Below the pieces are notes generated by a model, which did no database searches, was not told the origin of the DNA, and saw only the letters and a program-made list of their open reading frames with translations. From Pseudoalteromonas sp. S2755 (lineage in GTDB: Bacteria; Pseudomonadota; Gammaproteobacteria; Enterobacterales; Alteromonadaceae), in assembly GCF_005886535.1 (NCBI RefSeq), contig NZ_PNDS01000095.1, positions 1-49,755 on the forward strand: 49,755 nt of DNA, written 5' to 3'. Below, one piece after another: positions 9,036-17,287 of the stretch. Numbering within the stretch: the first letter of the stretch is position 1; each line of letters opens with the position of its first letter. A program made the position numbers and the translations under genes.

Positions 9036-9481
9036 TGGCAAATAACAAACTGACTTTATTGCTTAAGCTAGAAAAAGACAAAGAAGATAACCTTCGAGCG
9101 AATTTTGTTCAAGCGCAGCAGCACTTAGCAACAAACCAACAACGGCTATCGGGGCTAAACGATTTCCGTCTTGAATACAGCATGCAGCTTCATAGTAAAG
9201 CACAACTTGGTCTGTCTAGTGGCGGTTTCAATCAATATCATAACTTTATTAATAAGATTGAGCAGGCTATTGATCAGCAAGCAAAAACGGTCAATACAGC
9301 CAAGCAGGTGGTTGAACAACGCCGCAAGCTATGGTTAGCACAGCAGGCTAAAACGAAGGCAATTGAAAAACTTATCGAGAAGCAAGCCCTCGCGAAGCAA
9401 GCTCGTCTTGCTAAAGCAGAGCAAAAGATGCTGGATGAGTTTGCAACTAATCAGTTTGTGCGAAGAGAGCGAGCTTGGTAA
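9035..9481 (+). CDS. fliJ: flagellar export chaperone FliJ
   Basis: 148 aa, almost entirely helical and rich in K, Q, A and L with heptad-like spacing, as in the FliJ antiparallel coiled coil that resembles the F1 gamma subunit. FliJ sits in the FliI ring and helps couple export to the proton motive force. It starts at the last base of the fliI stop (TAATG). It ends the fliE operon; no terminator is visible before the fliK promoter. Confidence 0.92.
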   Translation: MANNKLTLLLKLEKDKEDNLRANFVQAQQHLATNQQRLSGLNDFRLEYSMQLHSKAQLGLSSGGFNQYHNFINKIEQAIDQQAKTVNTAKQVVEQRRKLWLAQQAKTKAIEKLIEKQALAKQARLAKAEQKMLDEFATNQFVRRERAW

Positions 9482-9482
9482 G

Positions 9483-9499
9483 TTGGCTCGAAATATGCT
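9483..9499 (+). promoter_or_regulatory. sigma-54 promoter of the fliK-flhB operon
   Basis: TTGGCTCG-N4-ATGCT: GG (9485-9486) and GC (9497-9498) are exactly 10 bases apart and 7 of 8 bases of the -24 box match. It begins one base after the fliJ stop codon. The fliK ATG is about 125 bases downstream, so the transcript would have a leader of roughly 110 bases. The position fits the known split between fliEFGHIJ and fliKLMNOPQR-flhB in Vibrio. Confidence 0.8.
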
Positions 9500-9623
9500 T
9501 CGTAGTAATTAGCGTTTTATTATTTAGGTAGTTCACTCGTAAAAGTCATTAGTATTCATAATGTTGGCTTTTAACAGTGTATTACAACGGCAGGACATTG
9601 CCACTTTATGAGGTAGCTTTAAG

Positions 9624-11681
9624 ATGAATCTAATGCTTGCATCCATGCTGCAACGAGGCAGTAAAGAGGTTGATATTAAAGAAAAATCCCAAGAGGCGGA
9701 TGCTGAGGGTTTTGAAAGCGGCTCTGGGTTTAGTGCTTTAATGGCTGAGTTAGCCGAGCAAGAGAGTGTAAGCAAGCAGGTAAAAGAGTCAGCAGATCCC
9801 GCAACCTCCACGCGAATAGATAGCGAAGCCGCATCAGATGATGCTCCGCAGTCAGATAGTAAGATACAAGCCTCTTCCTCTAAGCAAGTAGGGGAAGTAC
9901 CAACTTCTACTGTTAGCTACACTGACAAAGGTCAAGTAGTTGTGGACAAACCGCTTCCTGATTCACCAGATAATGACTTATATGCTCAGATCAACGCTGC
10001 AAAACAGCAGAGCACTTCATTGAGCCAAAACCCAACAGTAATTGCGCAATCAGTCAAAGAAGCATTGGGCAATGCTTATGCTGATGAAGAAGTTGTTGCT
10101 AGCGACGGTGCATCCTCTGAGGAGCAGCTACAAGATGAACCGAACTCACTAAGTCGTGGGTCGAAAGGCCAAACCGAAAACTCCGGCACTAAAACAACCT
10201 CGTTATTACAGCAGGCTGTTTCTTTGGACAGCCAAGACTCAGAAGGTGAGGTTGCTAACCCTTCGTTATTGAATGACAGTGCAGAAGCGGAGGAGCAAAC
10301 ATTGCCGCCTAAGCAGCAAAAGGATGCAAGCACTCAAGCTGTGGTTACCAATACAAACATAGAACAACGGGATCCAGGTGCTAAAAAGTCAGTTGGGTCT
10401 CAAGTTGAAAGTGAGTCTGAAACAGCGCAACTTAAAGAACTCTTAGACGCCAAGAAATCAGAGTCTGCTCAATCTCTTTCCTCATCTGAAGCTAAGCAAC
10501 CTGAGGCTAGTACACAAACTGTGAAAGACAAAAATTCAGTGGGTACAAAAAGCACTACTGATGTGCAAGCCATGGTGGAAAAGTTGACTGTACAGCAACA
10601 ACAAGAATTAAAAGCTGTGATAGCTGGTAAGCTGGATATTTATGATGCGTCACCGGCTGTACAAAAAACCGTAGCTCAGTTAATTGGTAAAGGTGCTGAT
10701 ATCGCAAATGTACAGCCGTTTAAAGCGTTTGTGTCATCCTCTGTCGTAACACAAACTTCAACAAACACGCCGCAAGAAGCTGCTACGGATGTTAAAAATA
10801 CTACTCAGGCGTCTTTTAACAACGTAAATAGCACGCAAGAAAAGTCTAACAATAGTGAGCAGCAGGCTGTGGTAGGCAAAGAGAGTGAACGTGCTGAAAA
10901 AAATATAGCTGTAAATAAATTGACTAGCGATGAAAAGTTGGCTGCAGCGAAGCAAAGTTCAGAAAAACAGAACTTAGAAAAACAAATAAGTGAAAAGGTA
11001 GTTGATAAAGAAAATAGTAAGCTGATGCAAGCGGAAGCAAGCATCGCGAAAGAGGCTGTCAAAAATGAGCGTCAATCGGCCAATGCCGCAACAGCGATAC
11101 CAGCTCCAGTCAAGCCTGAAGCAAGCCCTGTAAGTGCATCGCAAGACACAAGCTCACTAAACCAAACATTGAAAGAAGTTCAGCAAATTCAACAGTCTCA
11201 GCCAACAAACCACAGTACAACACAGACAAAACAAGCAACAGATGCTAATCTTCAACAGGCGATTAACATAGCGCGTCAAGATGCTGCTAAAGAGCTTCAT
11301 CAACGGGTAGGGCTGATGCTTAACCTTAACAATAAAGAAGCTGAAATTCGCTTAGACCCGCCAGAGCTTGGCGCAATGCAAATTCGGATAAAAACCGATG
11401 CAGAGCAGGCTCAAGTAAATATTGTGGTGCAAAATCAGCAAGCTAAAGAATTGTTAGAGCAATCACTCCCAAGACTAAGAGAAATGTTAGCTGAGCAGGG
11501 GATTGAGCTGGGTGACAGCCAAATATCACATCAGCAAGGTGGAAATACTGAATCAGAGTCGCAAACTGCTGGTGGCAATACGAGTGAACAGCAAACTCTA
11601 GGTGATGAATTGGAGATTTCTGATAATTTACAATCGCCGCAAAAGAGAAATACTGATTCTGCAATAGATTACTATGCCTAA
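9624..11681 (+). CDS. fliK: flagellar hook-length control protein FliK
   Basis: 685 aa, much longer than the roughly 400 aa of Salmonella FliK. FliK measures the growing hook and makes FlhB switch export from rod/hook to filament substrates. The first 550 residues are low complexity, rich in S, Q, E, K and T, as expected for an extended ruler. The conserved hook-length domain lies near 555-640 and contains LDPPELG at 577-583 and LPRLREMLAEQG. First gene of its operon, behind the sigma-54 site at 9483. A second, distinct FliK-like gene lies at 30121-32571. Confidence 0.93.
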   Translation: MNLMLASMLQRGSKEVDIKEKSQEADAEGFESGSGFSALMAELAEQESVSKQVKESADPATSTRIDSEAASDDAPQSDSKIQASSSKQVGEVPTSTVSYTDKGQVVVDKPLPDSPDNDLYAQINAAKQQSTSLSQNPTVIAQSVKEALGNAYADEEVVASDGASSEEQLQDEPNSLSRGSKGQTENSGTKTTSLLQQAVSLDSQDSEGEVANPSLLNDSAEAEEQTLPPKQQKDASTQAVVTNTNIEQRDPGAKKSVGSQVESESETAQLKELLDAKKSESAQSLSSSEAKQPEASTQTVKDKNSVGTKSTTDVQAMVEKLTVQQQQELKAVIAGKLDIYDASPAVQKTVAQLIGKGADIANVQPFKAFVSSSVVTQTSTNTPQEAATDVKNTTQASFNNVNSTQEKSNNSEQQAVVGKESERAEKNIAVNKLTSDEKLAAAKQSSEKQNLEKQISEKVVDKENSKLMQAEASIAKEAVKNERQSANAATAIPAPVKPEASPVSASQDTSSLNQTLKEVQQIQQSQPTNHSTTQTKQATDANLQQAINIARQDAAKELHQRVGLMLNLNNKEAEIRLDPPELGAMQIRIKTDAEQAQVNIVVQNQQAKELLEQSLPRLREMLAEQGIELGDSQISHQQGGNTESESQTAGGNTSEQQTLGDELEISDNLQSPQKRNTDSAIDYYA

Positions 11682-11724
11682 CACCTGCTATTATTGTAAT
11701 TAATAAAGATCATAAGGGCTTGCT

Positions 11725-12249
11725 ATGGCTGAAGAAACCGACTTAGAAATAGAAGAAACGGGTGGTTCTAAGAAAAAGCTGATTATCATTATTGCCGCTG
11801 CAGTATTGATACTTGGCGGTGTCGCAGGGTTTTTCTTATTTTCAGGCTCTGATGCACCAGAAGAATCCTTAGCAGAAGAGACGACAGCGAGCGAAGTTAA
11901 AGCGGAGCAAGGTAGCGCTGCGCAAATGGGCAGTGCACTGTACGTTGCTATGCCTCGCCCTTTTGTTTTTAATGTACCTGGTGCAAGTCGCGATAGAATT
12001 GTGCAAATTAAAGTTCAGCTGTTGGTTCGCGGTGATGTTAATGAAGAAGTAGCAAAGAAGCATATTCCCTTGATTGAAGGGACTTTACTTAGCGTGTTTT
12101 CAACGACTACTGCTGACGAGCTAAGCACAAGTGCAGGTAAAGAGACGTTGCGTTTAACGGCGCTAGATAAAGTCCAGGCTGCGATGGAAGGGGTTGAAGG
12201 TAGCAAAGTAATCGAGCGTGTGTTGTTTACTGGCTTTGTAATGCAATAA
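11725..12249 (+). CDS. fliL: flagellar basal body-associated protein FliL
   Basis: 174 aa. A short cytoplasmic N-terminus (acidic, then GSKKK) leads into one membrane segment at about 19-39 and a periplasmic FliL domain (about 70-174). FliL forms rings around the stator units and supports motor torque. The conserved strand pattern FVFNVPG...VQIKVQLLVR and the end with VLFTGFVMQ are typical. It is followed 10 bases later by fliM. Confidence 0.95.
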   Translation: MAEETDLEIEETGGSKKKLIIIIAAAVLILGGVAGFFLFSGSDAPEESLAEETTASEVKAEQGSAAQMGSALYVAMPRPFVFNVPGASRDRIVQIKVQLLVRGDVNEEVAKKHIPLIEGTLLSVFSTTTADELSTSAGKETLRLTALDKVQAAMEGVEGSKVIERVLFTGFVMQ

Positions 12250-12259
12250 GGTAGTATTT

Positions 12260-13354
12260 GTGAGCGATTTATTATCCCAAGACGAAATTGATGCGCTACT
12301 CCATGGTGTAGATGAAGTCGAAGAAGACGAAATCGGCGATGGTGATGACGGCGAAGGTGCTGGTGCCTTACAGTACGACTTTTCGTCTCAAGATAGAATT
12401 GTGCGTGGGCGGATGCCGACGCTTGAAATCGTTAATGAACGATTTGCCCGCCATATGCGGATAAGCCTTTTCAACATGATGCGCCGTACCGCTGAAGTGT
12501 CTATTAATGGCGTACAAATGCTGAAATTTGGCGAATATATCCATACTCTATTCGTTCCGACTAGCTTAAATATGGTGCGCTTTAGACCGCTAAAAGGTAC
12601 TGGCCTGATAACCATGGAAGCTCGGTTAGTCTTTATTCTTGTGGACAACTTTTTTGGTGGGGATGGTCGTTATCATGCCAAGATCGAGGGGCGTGAGTTT
12701 ACACCAACAGAACGTCGTATCGTGCAGATGCTACTTAAGATCATCTTTGAAGATTACAAAGAAGCCTGGGCGCCGGTGATGGATGTTTCGTTTGAATACC
12801 TCGACTCAGAGGTTAACCCTGCGATGGCGAATATTGTGTCACCTACAGAAGTGGTGGTTATTAGTTCTTTTCACATTGAATTAGATGGTGGAGGGGGCGA
12901 TTTCCATATTTCATTGCCTTATTCTATGTTGGAACCTATTCGAGAGTTACTTGATGCTGGTGTTCAATCAGATACTGAAGATACCGATCTGCGTTGGAGT
13001 AAGGCGCTTCGTGATGAAATTATGGATGTCGAGGTCGAGATCTCTTCCCAGTTACTAGAAGTTGACTTATCACTTGAGCAAATAATGAAGCTTCAAGCTG
13101 GTGATGTTATTCCAGTGGAAATGCCAGAGCATGTCACTGTTTTTGTTGAGGAATTACCAACTTTTAGAGCGAAGATGGGCCGTTCTCGTGACAATGTTGC
13201 ATTACAGATCAGTGAAAAAATCAAACGTCCAGAATCAGTTAAGTCTGAGCTTCATGTATTTACCAAAGGTGGTAAAAAGCTCGATTCAGACGCTGAACTG
13301 GCAGAATTAGAAGAAGATCTGCATCTTTCCGAAGGTGTAGATTTAGATTGGTAG
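12260..13354 (+). CDS. fliM: flagellar motor switch protein FliM
   Basis: 364 aa. FliM is the C-ring protein that receives phosphorylated CheY. The N-terminal peptide DLLSQDEIDALLHGV (3-17) is the CheY-binding segment. An acidic linker, the CheC-like middle domain and a C-terminal SpoA domain (about 270-345) that binds FliN follow. The start is GTG at 12260. The N-terminal peptide resembles the repeats in this organism's CheA linker and the CheZ tail (see findings). Confidence 0.97.
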   Translation: MSDLLSQDEIDALLHGVDEVEEDEIGDGDDGEGAGALQYDFSSQDRIVRGRMPTLEIVNERFARHMRISLFNMMRRTAEVSINGVQMLKFGEYIHTLFVPTSLNMVRFRPLKGTGLITMEARLVFILVDNFFGGDGRYHAKIEGREFTPTERRIVQMLLKIIFEDYKEAWAPVMDVSFEYLDSEVNPAMANIVSPTEVVVISSFHIELDGGGGDFHISLPYSMLEPIRELLDAGVQSDTEDTDLRWSKALRDEIMDVEVEISSQLLEVDLSLEQIMKLQAGDVIPVEMPEHVTVFVEELPTFRAKMGRSRDNVALQISEKIKRPESVKSELHVFTKGGKKLDSDAELAELEEDLHLSEGVDLDW

Positions 13355-13426
13355 TCGCGGATTTGCATACGCAATTTCGTGAGGCTAATTATGGACAACA
13401 AATTAACTTAATCAGGTAGTAATCCA

Positions 13427-13825
13427 ATGAGCGATGATCAAGATACTATGGACGAATGGGCAGCAGCACTAGCTGAAGCCGAAGGTGCCGAAAGTGGCAG
13501 TGAGCCAGAAGTTGCAGAGTTAGATGAACTCAAAGATTCAGCGCCTGCATTATCGTCAGATGAAAAACGTAAACTAGATACTATTTTAGATATTCCAGTC
13601 ACCATTTCTATGGAAGTTGGCCGTTCTAAAATTAATATTCGTAATTTACTGCAGCTAAACCAGGGCTCTGTTGTTGAGCTTGATCGTGTGGCTGGTGAAC
13701 CGTTAGATGTGCTTGTTAACGGTACGTTGATAGCGCACGGTGAAGTGGTTGTAGTAAACGACAAGTTTGGTATTCGCTTAACAGACGTTATTAGTCAGGT
13801 TGAGCGTATCAAAAAGCTACGTTAA
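13427..13825 (+). CDS. fliN: flagellar motor switch protein FliN
   Basis: 132 aa. FliN forms the base of the C ring with FliM and also helps dock the FliH-FliI complex. An acidic N-terminal extension of about 45 residues (MSDDQDTMDEWAAAL) precedes the SpoA domain (about 50-130), with the conserved LD.P...MEVGRSKI and L.QGSVVELDR..GEPLDV segments. Its stop codon overlaps the fliO start (TAATG). Confidence 0.96.
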   Translation: MSDDQDTMDEWAAALAEAEGAESGSEPEVAELDELKDSAPALSSDEKRKLDTILDIPVTISMEVGRSKINIRNLLQLNQGSVVELDRVAGEPLDVLVNGTLIAHGEVVVVNDKFGIRLTDVISQVERIKKLR

Positions 13826-14283
13826 TGCACTGGGGTTGGTCTTTAGCAGTGTTTGGCGTCGCTTTTTATACACGGGCTGTCACTGCAACAACCTCAGAGG
13901 CAGTGTCAAAATCTTCTGTAGGGGAAGGTACCGCGGGGTTGAGCTCAGAGCTACTTTCCATGGGGTTGTCTCTGGTGTTGGTGATCCTACTTATTTTAGG
14001 CTTAGCGTTCGCCTTAAAACGCTTAAATCCCAACATGGTAAACCAGAAAGACTTTAAGGTGATCCGCAGTATATCGCTTGGTACGAAAGAACGTTTGCTG
14101 GTTATCGAATTAGATGAAAAGCAGCATTTGCTTGGAGTAACACCAAATAATATCAACTACTTATACCAGTTAGAAATACCGTTAGATGACGTTAGCCGAA
14201 CGCCATTTGCAAACGAGTTACAAAAGTTTTTAGCGGGCAAAGGGCAAACCGCCAATAACCATAATAAGAAAAGTCATGATTAG
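13825..14283 (+). CDS. fliO: flagellar biosynthesis protein FliO
   Basis: 152 aa. FliO is a small membrane protein that helps assemble the FliP ring of the export gate. A weak signal-like start is followed by a strong membrane segment at about 50-67 ([19 protein letters not shown]) and a cytoplasmic domain with [29 protein letters not shown], the family signature. It overlaps fliN by one base and fliP by 8 bases. Confidence 0.93.
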   Translation: MHWGWSLAVFGVAFYTRAVTATTSEAVSKSSVGEGTAGLSSELLSMGLSLVLVILLILGLAFALKRLNPNMVNQKDFKVIRSISLGTKERLLVIELDEKQHLLGVTPNNINYLYQLEIPLDDVSRTPFANELQKFLAGKGQTANNHNKKSHD

Positions 14284-15013
14284 ATTGCTGATACTCTGTT
14301 TTTTACTGTTTTCTGGGGTAGCTTCTGCGGAAGGGATAGAGGCAATAAACGTCACAACAAACCCTGATGGCTCTCAAGAGTACTCAGTGACACTTCAAGT
14401 ACTCGCCATTATGACAGCGCTGAGTTTTATTCCAGCTGCTGTTATCATGATGACATCGTTTACTCGAATAATTGTTGTGCTTGCTATCTTAAGACAAGCG
14501 ATTGGTCTGCAGCAGTCGCCATCGAATCAAATTTTACTCGGCTTATCGTTGTTTTTGACATTATTTATAATGGCACCCATATTTTCGCAGATAAATGATG
14601 AGGCGGTGCAGCCGTACATAAAGGAGGAAATTACATCAATCCAAGCACTTGAACGTGCTAAAGAACCGATGAAAGCCTTTATGCTATCACAAACTCGAAT
14701 TAAAGACCTTGAAACCTTTGCCAAGATAGCGGGGTATGACAAGCTTGATAGCCCTGAGGACACGCCGTTTATCGTTATTATTCCGGCCTTTGTGACATCC
14801 GAGCTGCAAACAGCTTTTATTATTGGCTTTATGTTCTTTATTCCATTTTTGATAGTCGACTTAGTCGTAGCCAGTGTTTTGATGGCCATGGGTATGATGA
14901 TGTTATCTCCAATGATAGTTTCCTTGCCGTTTAAGATTATGCTATTTGTACTCGTCGATGGTTGGAGTTTGGTCATGGGGACACTGGCCAGAAGCTTCGG
15001 ATTGGGGGTGTAA
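14276..15013 (+). CDS. fliP: flagellar export gate protein FliP
   Basis: 245 aa, the usual length. FliP forms the core of the FliPQR export gate in the MS ring. A cleavable signal peptide (1-18, ending VASA) is followed by four hydrophobic segments and conserved stretches such as [10 protein letters not shown]...RQA and the C-terminal [13 protein letters not shown]. fliQ starts 2 bases after the stop. Confidence 0.97.
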   Translation: MIRLLILCFLLFSGVASAEGIEAINVTTNPDGSQEYSVTLQVLAIMTALSFIPAAVIMMTSFTRIIVVLAILRQAIGLQQSPSNQILLGLSLFLTLFIMAPIFSQINDEAVQPYIKEEITSIQALERAKEPMKAFMLSQTRIKDLETFAKIAGYDKLDSPEDTPFIVIIPAFVTSELQTAFIIGFMFFIPFLIVDLVVASVLMAMGMMMLSPMIVSLPFKIMLFVLVDGWSLVMGTLARSFGLGV

Positions 15014-15014
15014 T

Positions 15015-15284
15015 GTGGAACCAGAAGTCTTTGTTGATATCTTAAGTGATGCGTTGTTTTTAGTCATCAAGCTGGTAGCGGCGATTGTGGTACCGGGGCT
15101 TCTAGTTGGTTTAGTCGTTGCTGTGTTTCAAGCTGCAACATCAATTAATGAGCAAACATTAAGCTTTTTACCGCGTTTAATTATCACCATTCTGGCCCTG
15201 ATTTTTGGTGGCCATTGGCTTACTCAAGAGCTGATGGACTATTTTAACATTGTGGTCATGCGAATTCCTGAAATTGCAGGCTAA
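15015..15284 (+). CDS. fliQ: flagellar export gate protein FliQ
   Basis: 89 aa, matching the usual FliQ length, with two membrane helices; it packs around FliP/FliR in the export gate. I chose the GTG at 15015 (MEPEVFVDIL): this reproduces the normal FliQ N-terminus and follows the fliP stop directly. The open frame extends upstream to 14946 but that part only reads through the end of fliP in another frame. Conserved ATSINEQTLSFLPRL is present. fliR begins 2 bases after the stop. Confidence 0.95.
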   Translation: MEPEVFVDILSDALFLVIKLVAAIVVPGLLVGLVVAVFQAATSINEQTLSFLPRLIITILALIFGGHWLTQELMDYFNIVVMRIPEIAG

Positions 15285-15286
15285 CC

Positions 15287-16066
15287 ATGGAGTTCACCTT
15301 TGCGGTAATCCTGCAGTGGCTGAGTGATTTTTTACTTCCACTGGTGCGGATAAGTTCAATGATAATGGTAATGGCGGGGCTTGGGGCACAAAGTGTGCCG
15401 GCCCGAATTAAGTTTGCACTCGCTGTGGTCGTTACTTTTGCCGTGGTGCCTGTTTTACCCAAATCAGAATTTACCGATTTGTTCTCCTTCTCAATGATTT
15501 TGGTGGTTATTCAAGAGTTGATGACCGGAGTTGCAATTGGTTTTGGCTCTCTATTACTTTTAAATACTTTTATCATTGCGGGACAAATTCTTGCGATGCA
15601 AACCGGTCTTGGTTTCGCGTCTGTCGTAGATCCTGCTAATGGACTAAGTGTACCTGCTGTTGGCCAGTTCTATTTAATATTAGCGACATTACTGTTCTTT
15701 GTTTATAACGGCCATTTGATGATGATACAAATGGTAGTGTATAGCTTCGAAAGCTTTCCCATAGCCGGTAATTGGTGGGCGGTAGACAACTTCTGGCGAA
15801 TTGTTAATTGGGGGGGCTGGATGTTTTCTACGGCTCTTGCACTTGCGTTAGCTCCGCTAACAGCAATGTTGATTATCAATATCTCGTTTGGGATCATGAC
15901 CAGAGCCGCGCCTCAGATGAACATTTTCTCTGTTGGTTTTGCTTTTACCTTAGTTGCGGGTCTTACCATTATCTGGGCGACACTGGGTAACTTCTTAGCA
16001 CAATTTGAGTTTCAATGGCTCAAAATGACAGAGCTGATGTGCGATTTAATTGGTTGCACGGTTTAG
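15287..16066 (+). CDS. fliR: flagellar export gate protein FliR
   Basis: 259 aa with about six hydrophobic segments. FliR completes the FliPQR gate and contacts FlhB. Conserved motifs include PARIKFALA near the N-terminus, the GFGSLLLLNTFIIAGQILAMQ-type central helix, and FASVVDPANG. flhB follows after 9 bases and has a strong AGGAG ribosome site. Confidence 0.96.
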   Translation: MEFTFAVILQWLSDFLLPLVRISSMIMVMAGLGAQSVPARIKFALAVVVTFAVVPVLPKSEFTDLFSFSMILVVIQELMTGVAIGFGSLLLLNTFIIAGQILAMQTGLGFASVVDPANGLSVPAVGQFYLILATLLFFVYNGHLMMIQMVVYSFESFPIAGNWWAVDNFWRIVNWGGWMFSTALALALAPLTAMLIINISFGIMTRAAPQMNIFSVGFAFTLVAGLTIIWATLGNFLAQFEFQWLKMTELMCDLIGCTV

Positions 16067-16075
16067 GAGTTTGAA

Positions 16076-17206
16076 ATGGCAGAAGATTCAGGTCAAGAGC
16101 GCACCGAAGAACCCACCTCCAAGAAGATAAGTGATGCGAGGAGTAAAGGCCAGGTAGCTCGTTCAAAGGAGTTGGGAACTACATTTGTCTTGTTGTTTTC
16201 TGCTATTGCTTTGCTTATGTATGGTCCCGGTATAGGTAAAGCGCTTTACAACGTGATGGGGCGAATGTTGTCGCTTAATCGCAATGAAACCTACGATACA
16301 ACCAAAATGTTTGCTGTGTGGGGGGATATTGGCGCTGAGCTGTTATTCCCAATGGCTATGTTCGTTTTTATTATCGCAATTGCCGGAATAGTGGGGAATA
16401 CGTTACTCGGTGGCTTTAACTTTTCTTGGCAAGCGGCCGCGCCTAAAGCAAGTAAAATGTCACCTATGAAGGGACTGAAGCGAATGTTGGGCCCACAAGC
16501 GGCCATTGAGCTATTGAAGTCCGTTCTTAAGTTTGTATTGGTTGCAGGCTTTGCAATCTTGCTTATCAATATGTATTTTAAAGAAATATTACACTTGAGT
16601 ATTGAGCAAATCCCATCAAGTATCGAGCATGCTTTAGAAATCATTGCGTGGATGTTCTTAGCACTTAGCTGCACCATGATCATAATTTCGGCGATTGATG
16701 CCCCTTATCAAAGTTATAACCATCATAAGCAGCTAAAAATGACGCTGCAAGAAGTCAAGGATGAATACAAAAACTCAGAAGGTGACCCTCAGATAAAAGC
16801 GCGGATCCGCCGAACACAACGAGAAATGTCGCAACGACGTATGATGCAAGATGTACCCGATGCCGATGTTGTTGTGACTAACCCTACTCACTATTCGGTT
16901 GCCCTTAAATACGATACTGAACGAGCGGGGGCGCCTATTGTTATTGCAAAAGGGGTTGATGAGCTTGCGATGCAAATTAGAAAAATAGCCAAAGGAAATG
17001 AAGTACCGATTGTGGAGTCACCTGTATTGACTCGTTCACTTTATCATACAACCGAAGTAGGTGATCAAATCCCTGAACAATTGTTTACTGCGGTTGCACA
17101 AGTACTTGCTTATGTGTTTCAGTTGAATCGCTTCCAAAAGGGTAAGGGGAAAAGACCTGTTGCACTTACTCGAGATTTACCAATCCCAGACGATTTAAAG
17201 CATTAA
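16076..17206 (+). CDS. flhB: flagellar export switch protein FlhB
   Basis: 376 aa. FlhB controls which substrates the flagellar export machine accepts. Four membrane segments occupy about 30-210, followed by the cytoplasmic domain with the self-cleavage motif NPTH at 269-272 (cleavage between N and P). FliK triggers its switch. Last gene of the fliK operon. A free-standing homologue of its post-cleavage domain is encoded at 29819-30115. Confidence 0.97.
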   Translation: MAEDSGQERTEEPTSKKISDARSKGQVARSKELGTTFVLLFSAIALLMYGPGIGKALYNVMGRMLSLNRNETYDTTKMFAVWGDIGAELLFPMAMFVFIIAIAGIVGNTLLGGFNFSWQAAAPKASKMSPMKGLKRMLGPQAAIELLKSVLKFVLVAGFAILLINMYFKEILHLSIEQIPSSIEHALEIIAWMFLALSCTMIIISAIDAPYQSYNHHKQLKMTLQEVKDEYKNSEGDPQIKARIRRTQREMSQRRMMQDVPDADVVVTNPTHYSVALKYDTERAGAPIVIAKGVDELAMQIRKIAKGNEVPIVESPVLTRSLYHTTEVGDQIPEQLFTAVAQVLAYVFQLNRFQKGKGKRPVALTRDLPIPDDLKH

Positions 17207-17232
17207 AATTGCTCTCGTAAAAAAGCTATTAA

Positions 17233-17249
17233 TTGGAACGCATATTGCA
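17233..17249 (+). promoter_or_regulatory. sigma-54 promoter of flhA and the downstream motility/chemotaxis genes
   Basis: TTGGAACG-N4-TTGCA: GG (17235-17236) and GC (17247-17248) are 10 bases apart and 7 of 8 bases of the -24 box match. It lies in the 81-base flhB-flhA gap, 39 bases before the flhA ATG. No other convincing sigma-54 site was noticed before cheW, so it may drive a transcript of 10 kb or more. Confidence 0.88.
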
Positions 17250-17287
17250 ATTGATACTGTGTGTCAATTTTTTGCTTGTGTTAAATT

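Noticed and set aside
14946..15014. Longer FliQ with 23 extra N-terminal residues
   Set aside because: The extra part reads through the end of fliP in another frame; the GTG at 15015 gives the normal 89-residue FliQ.
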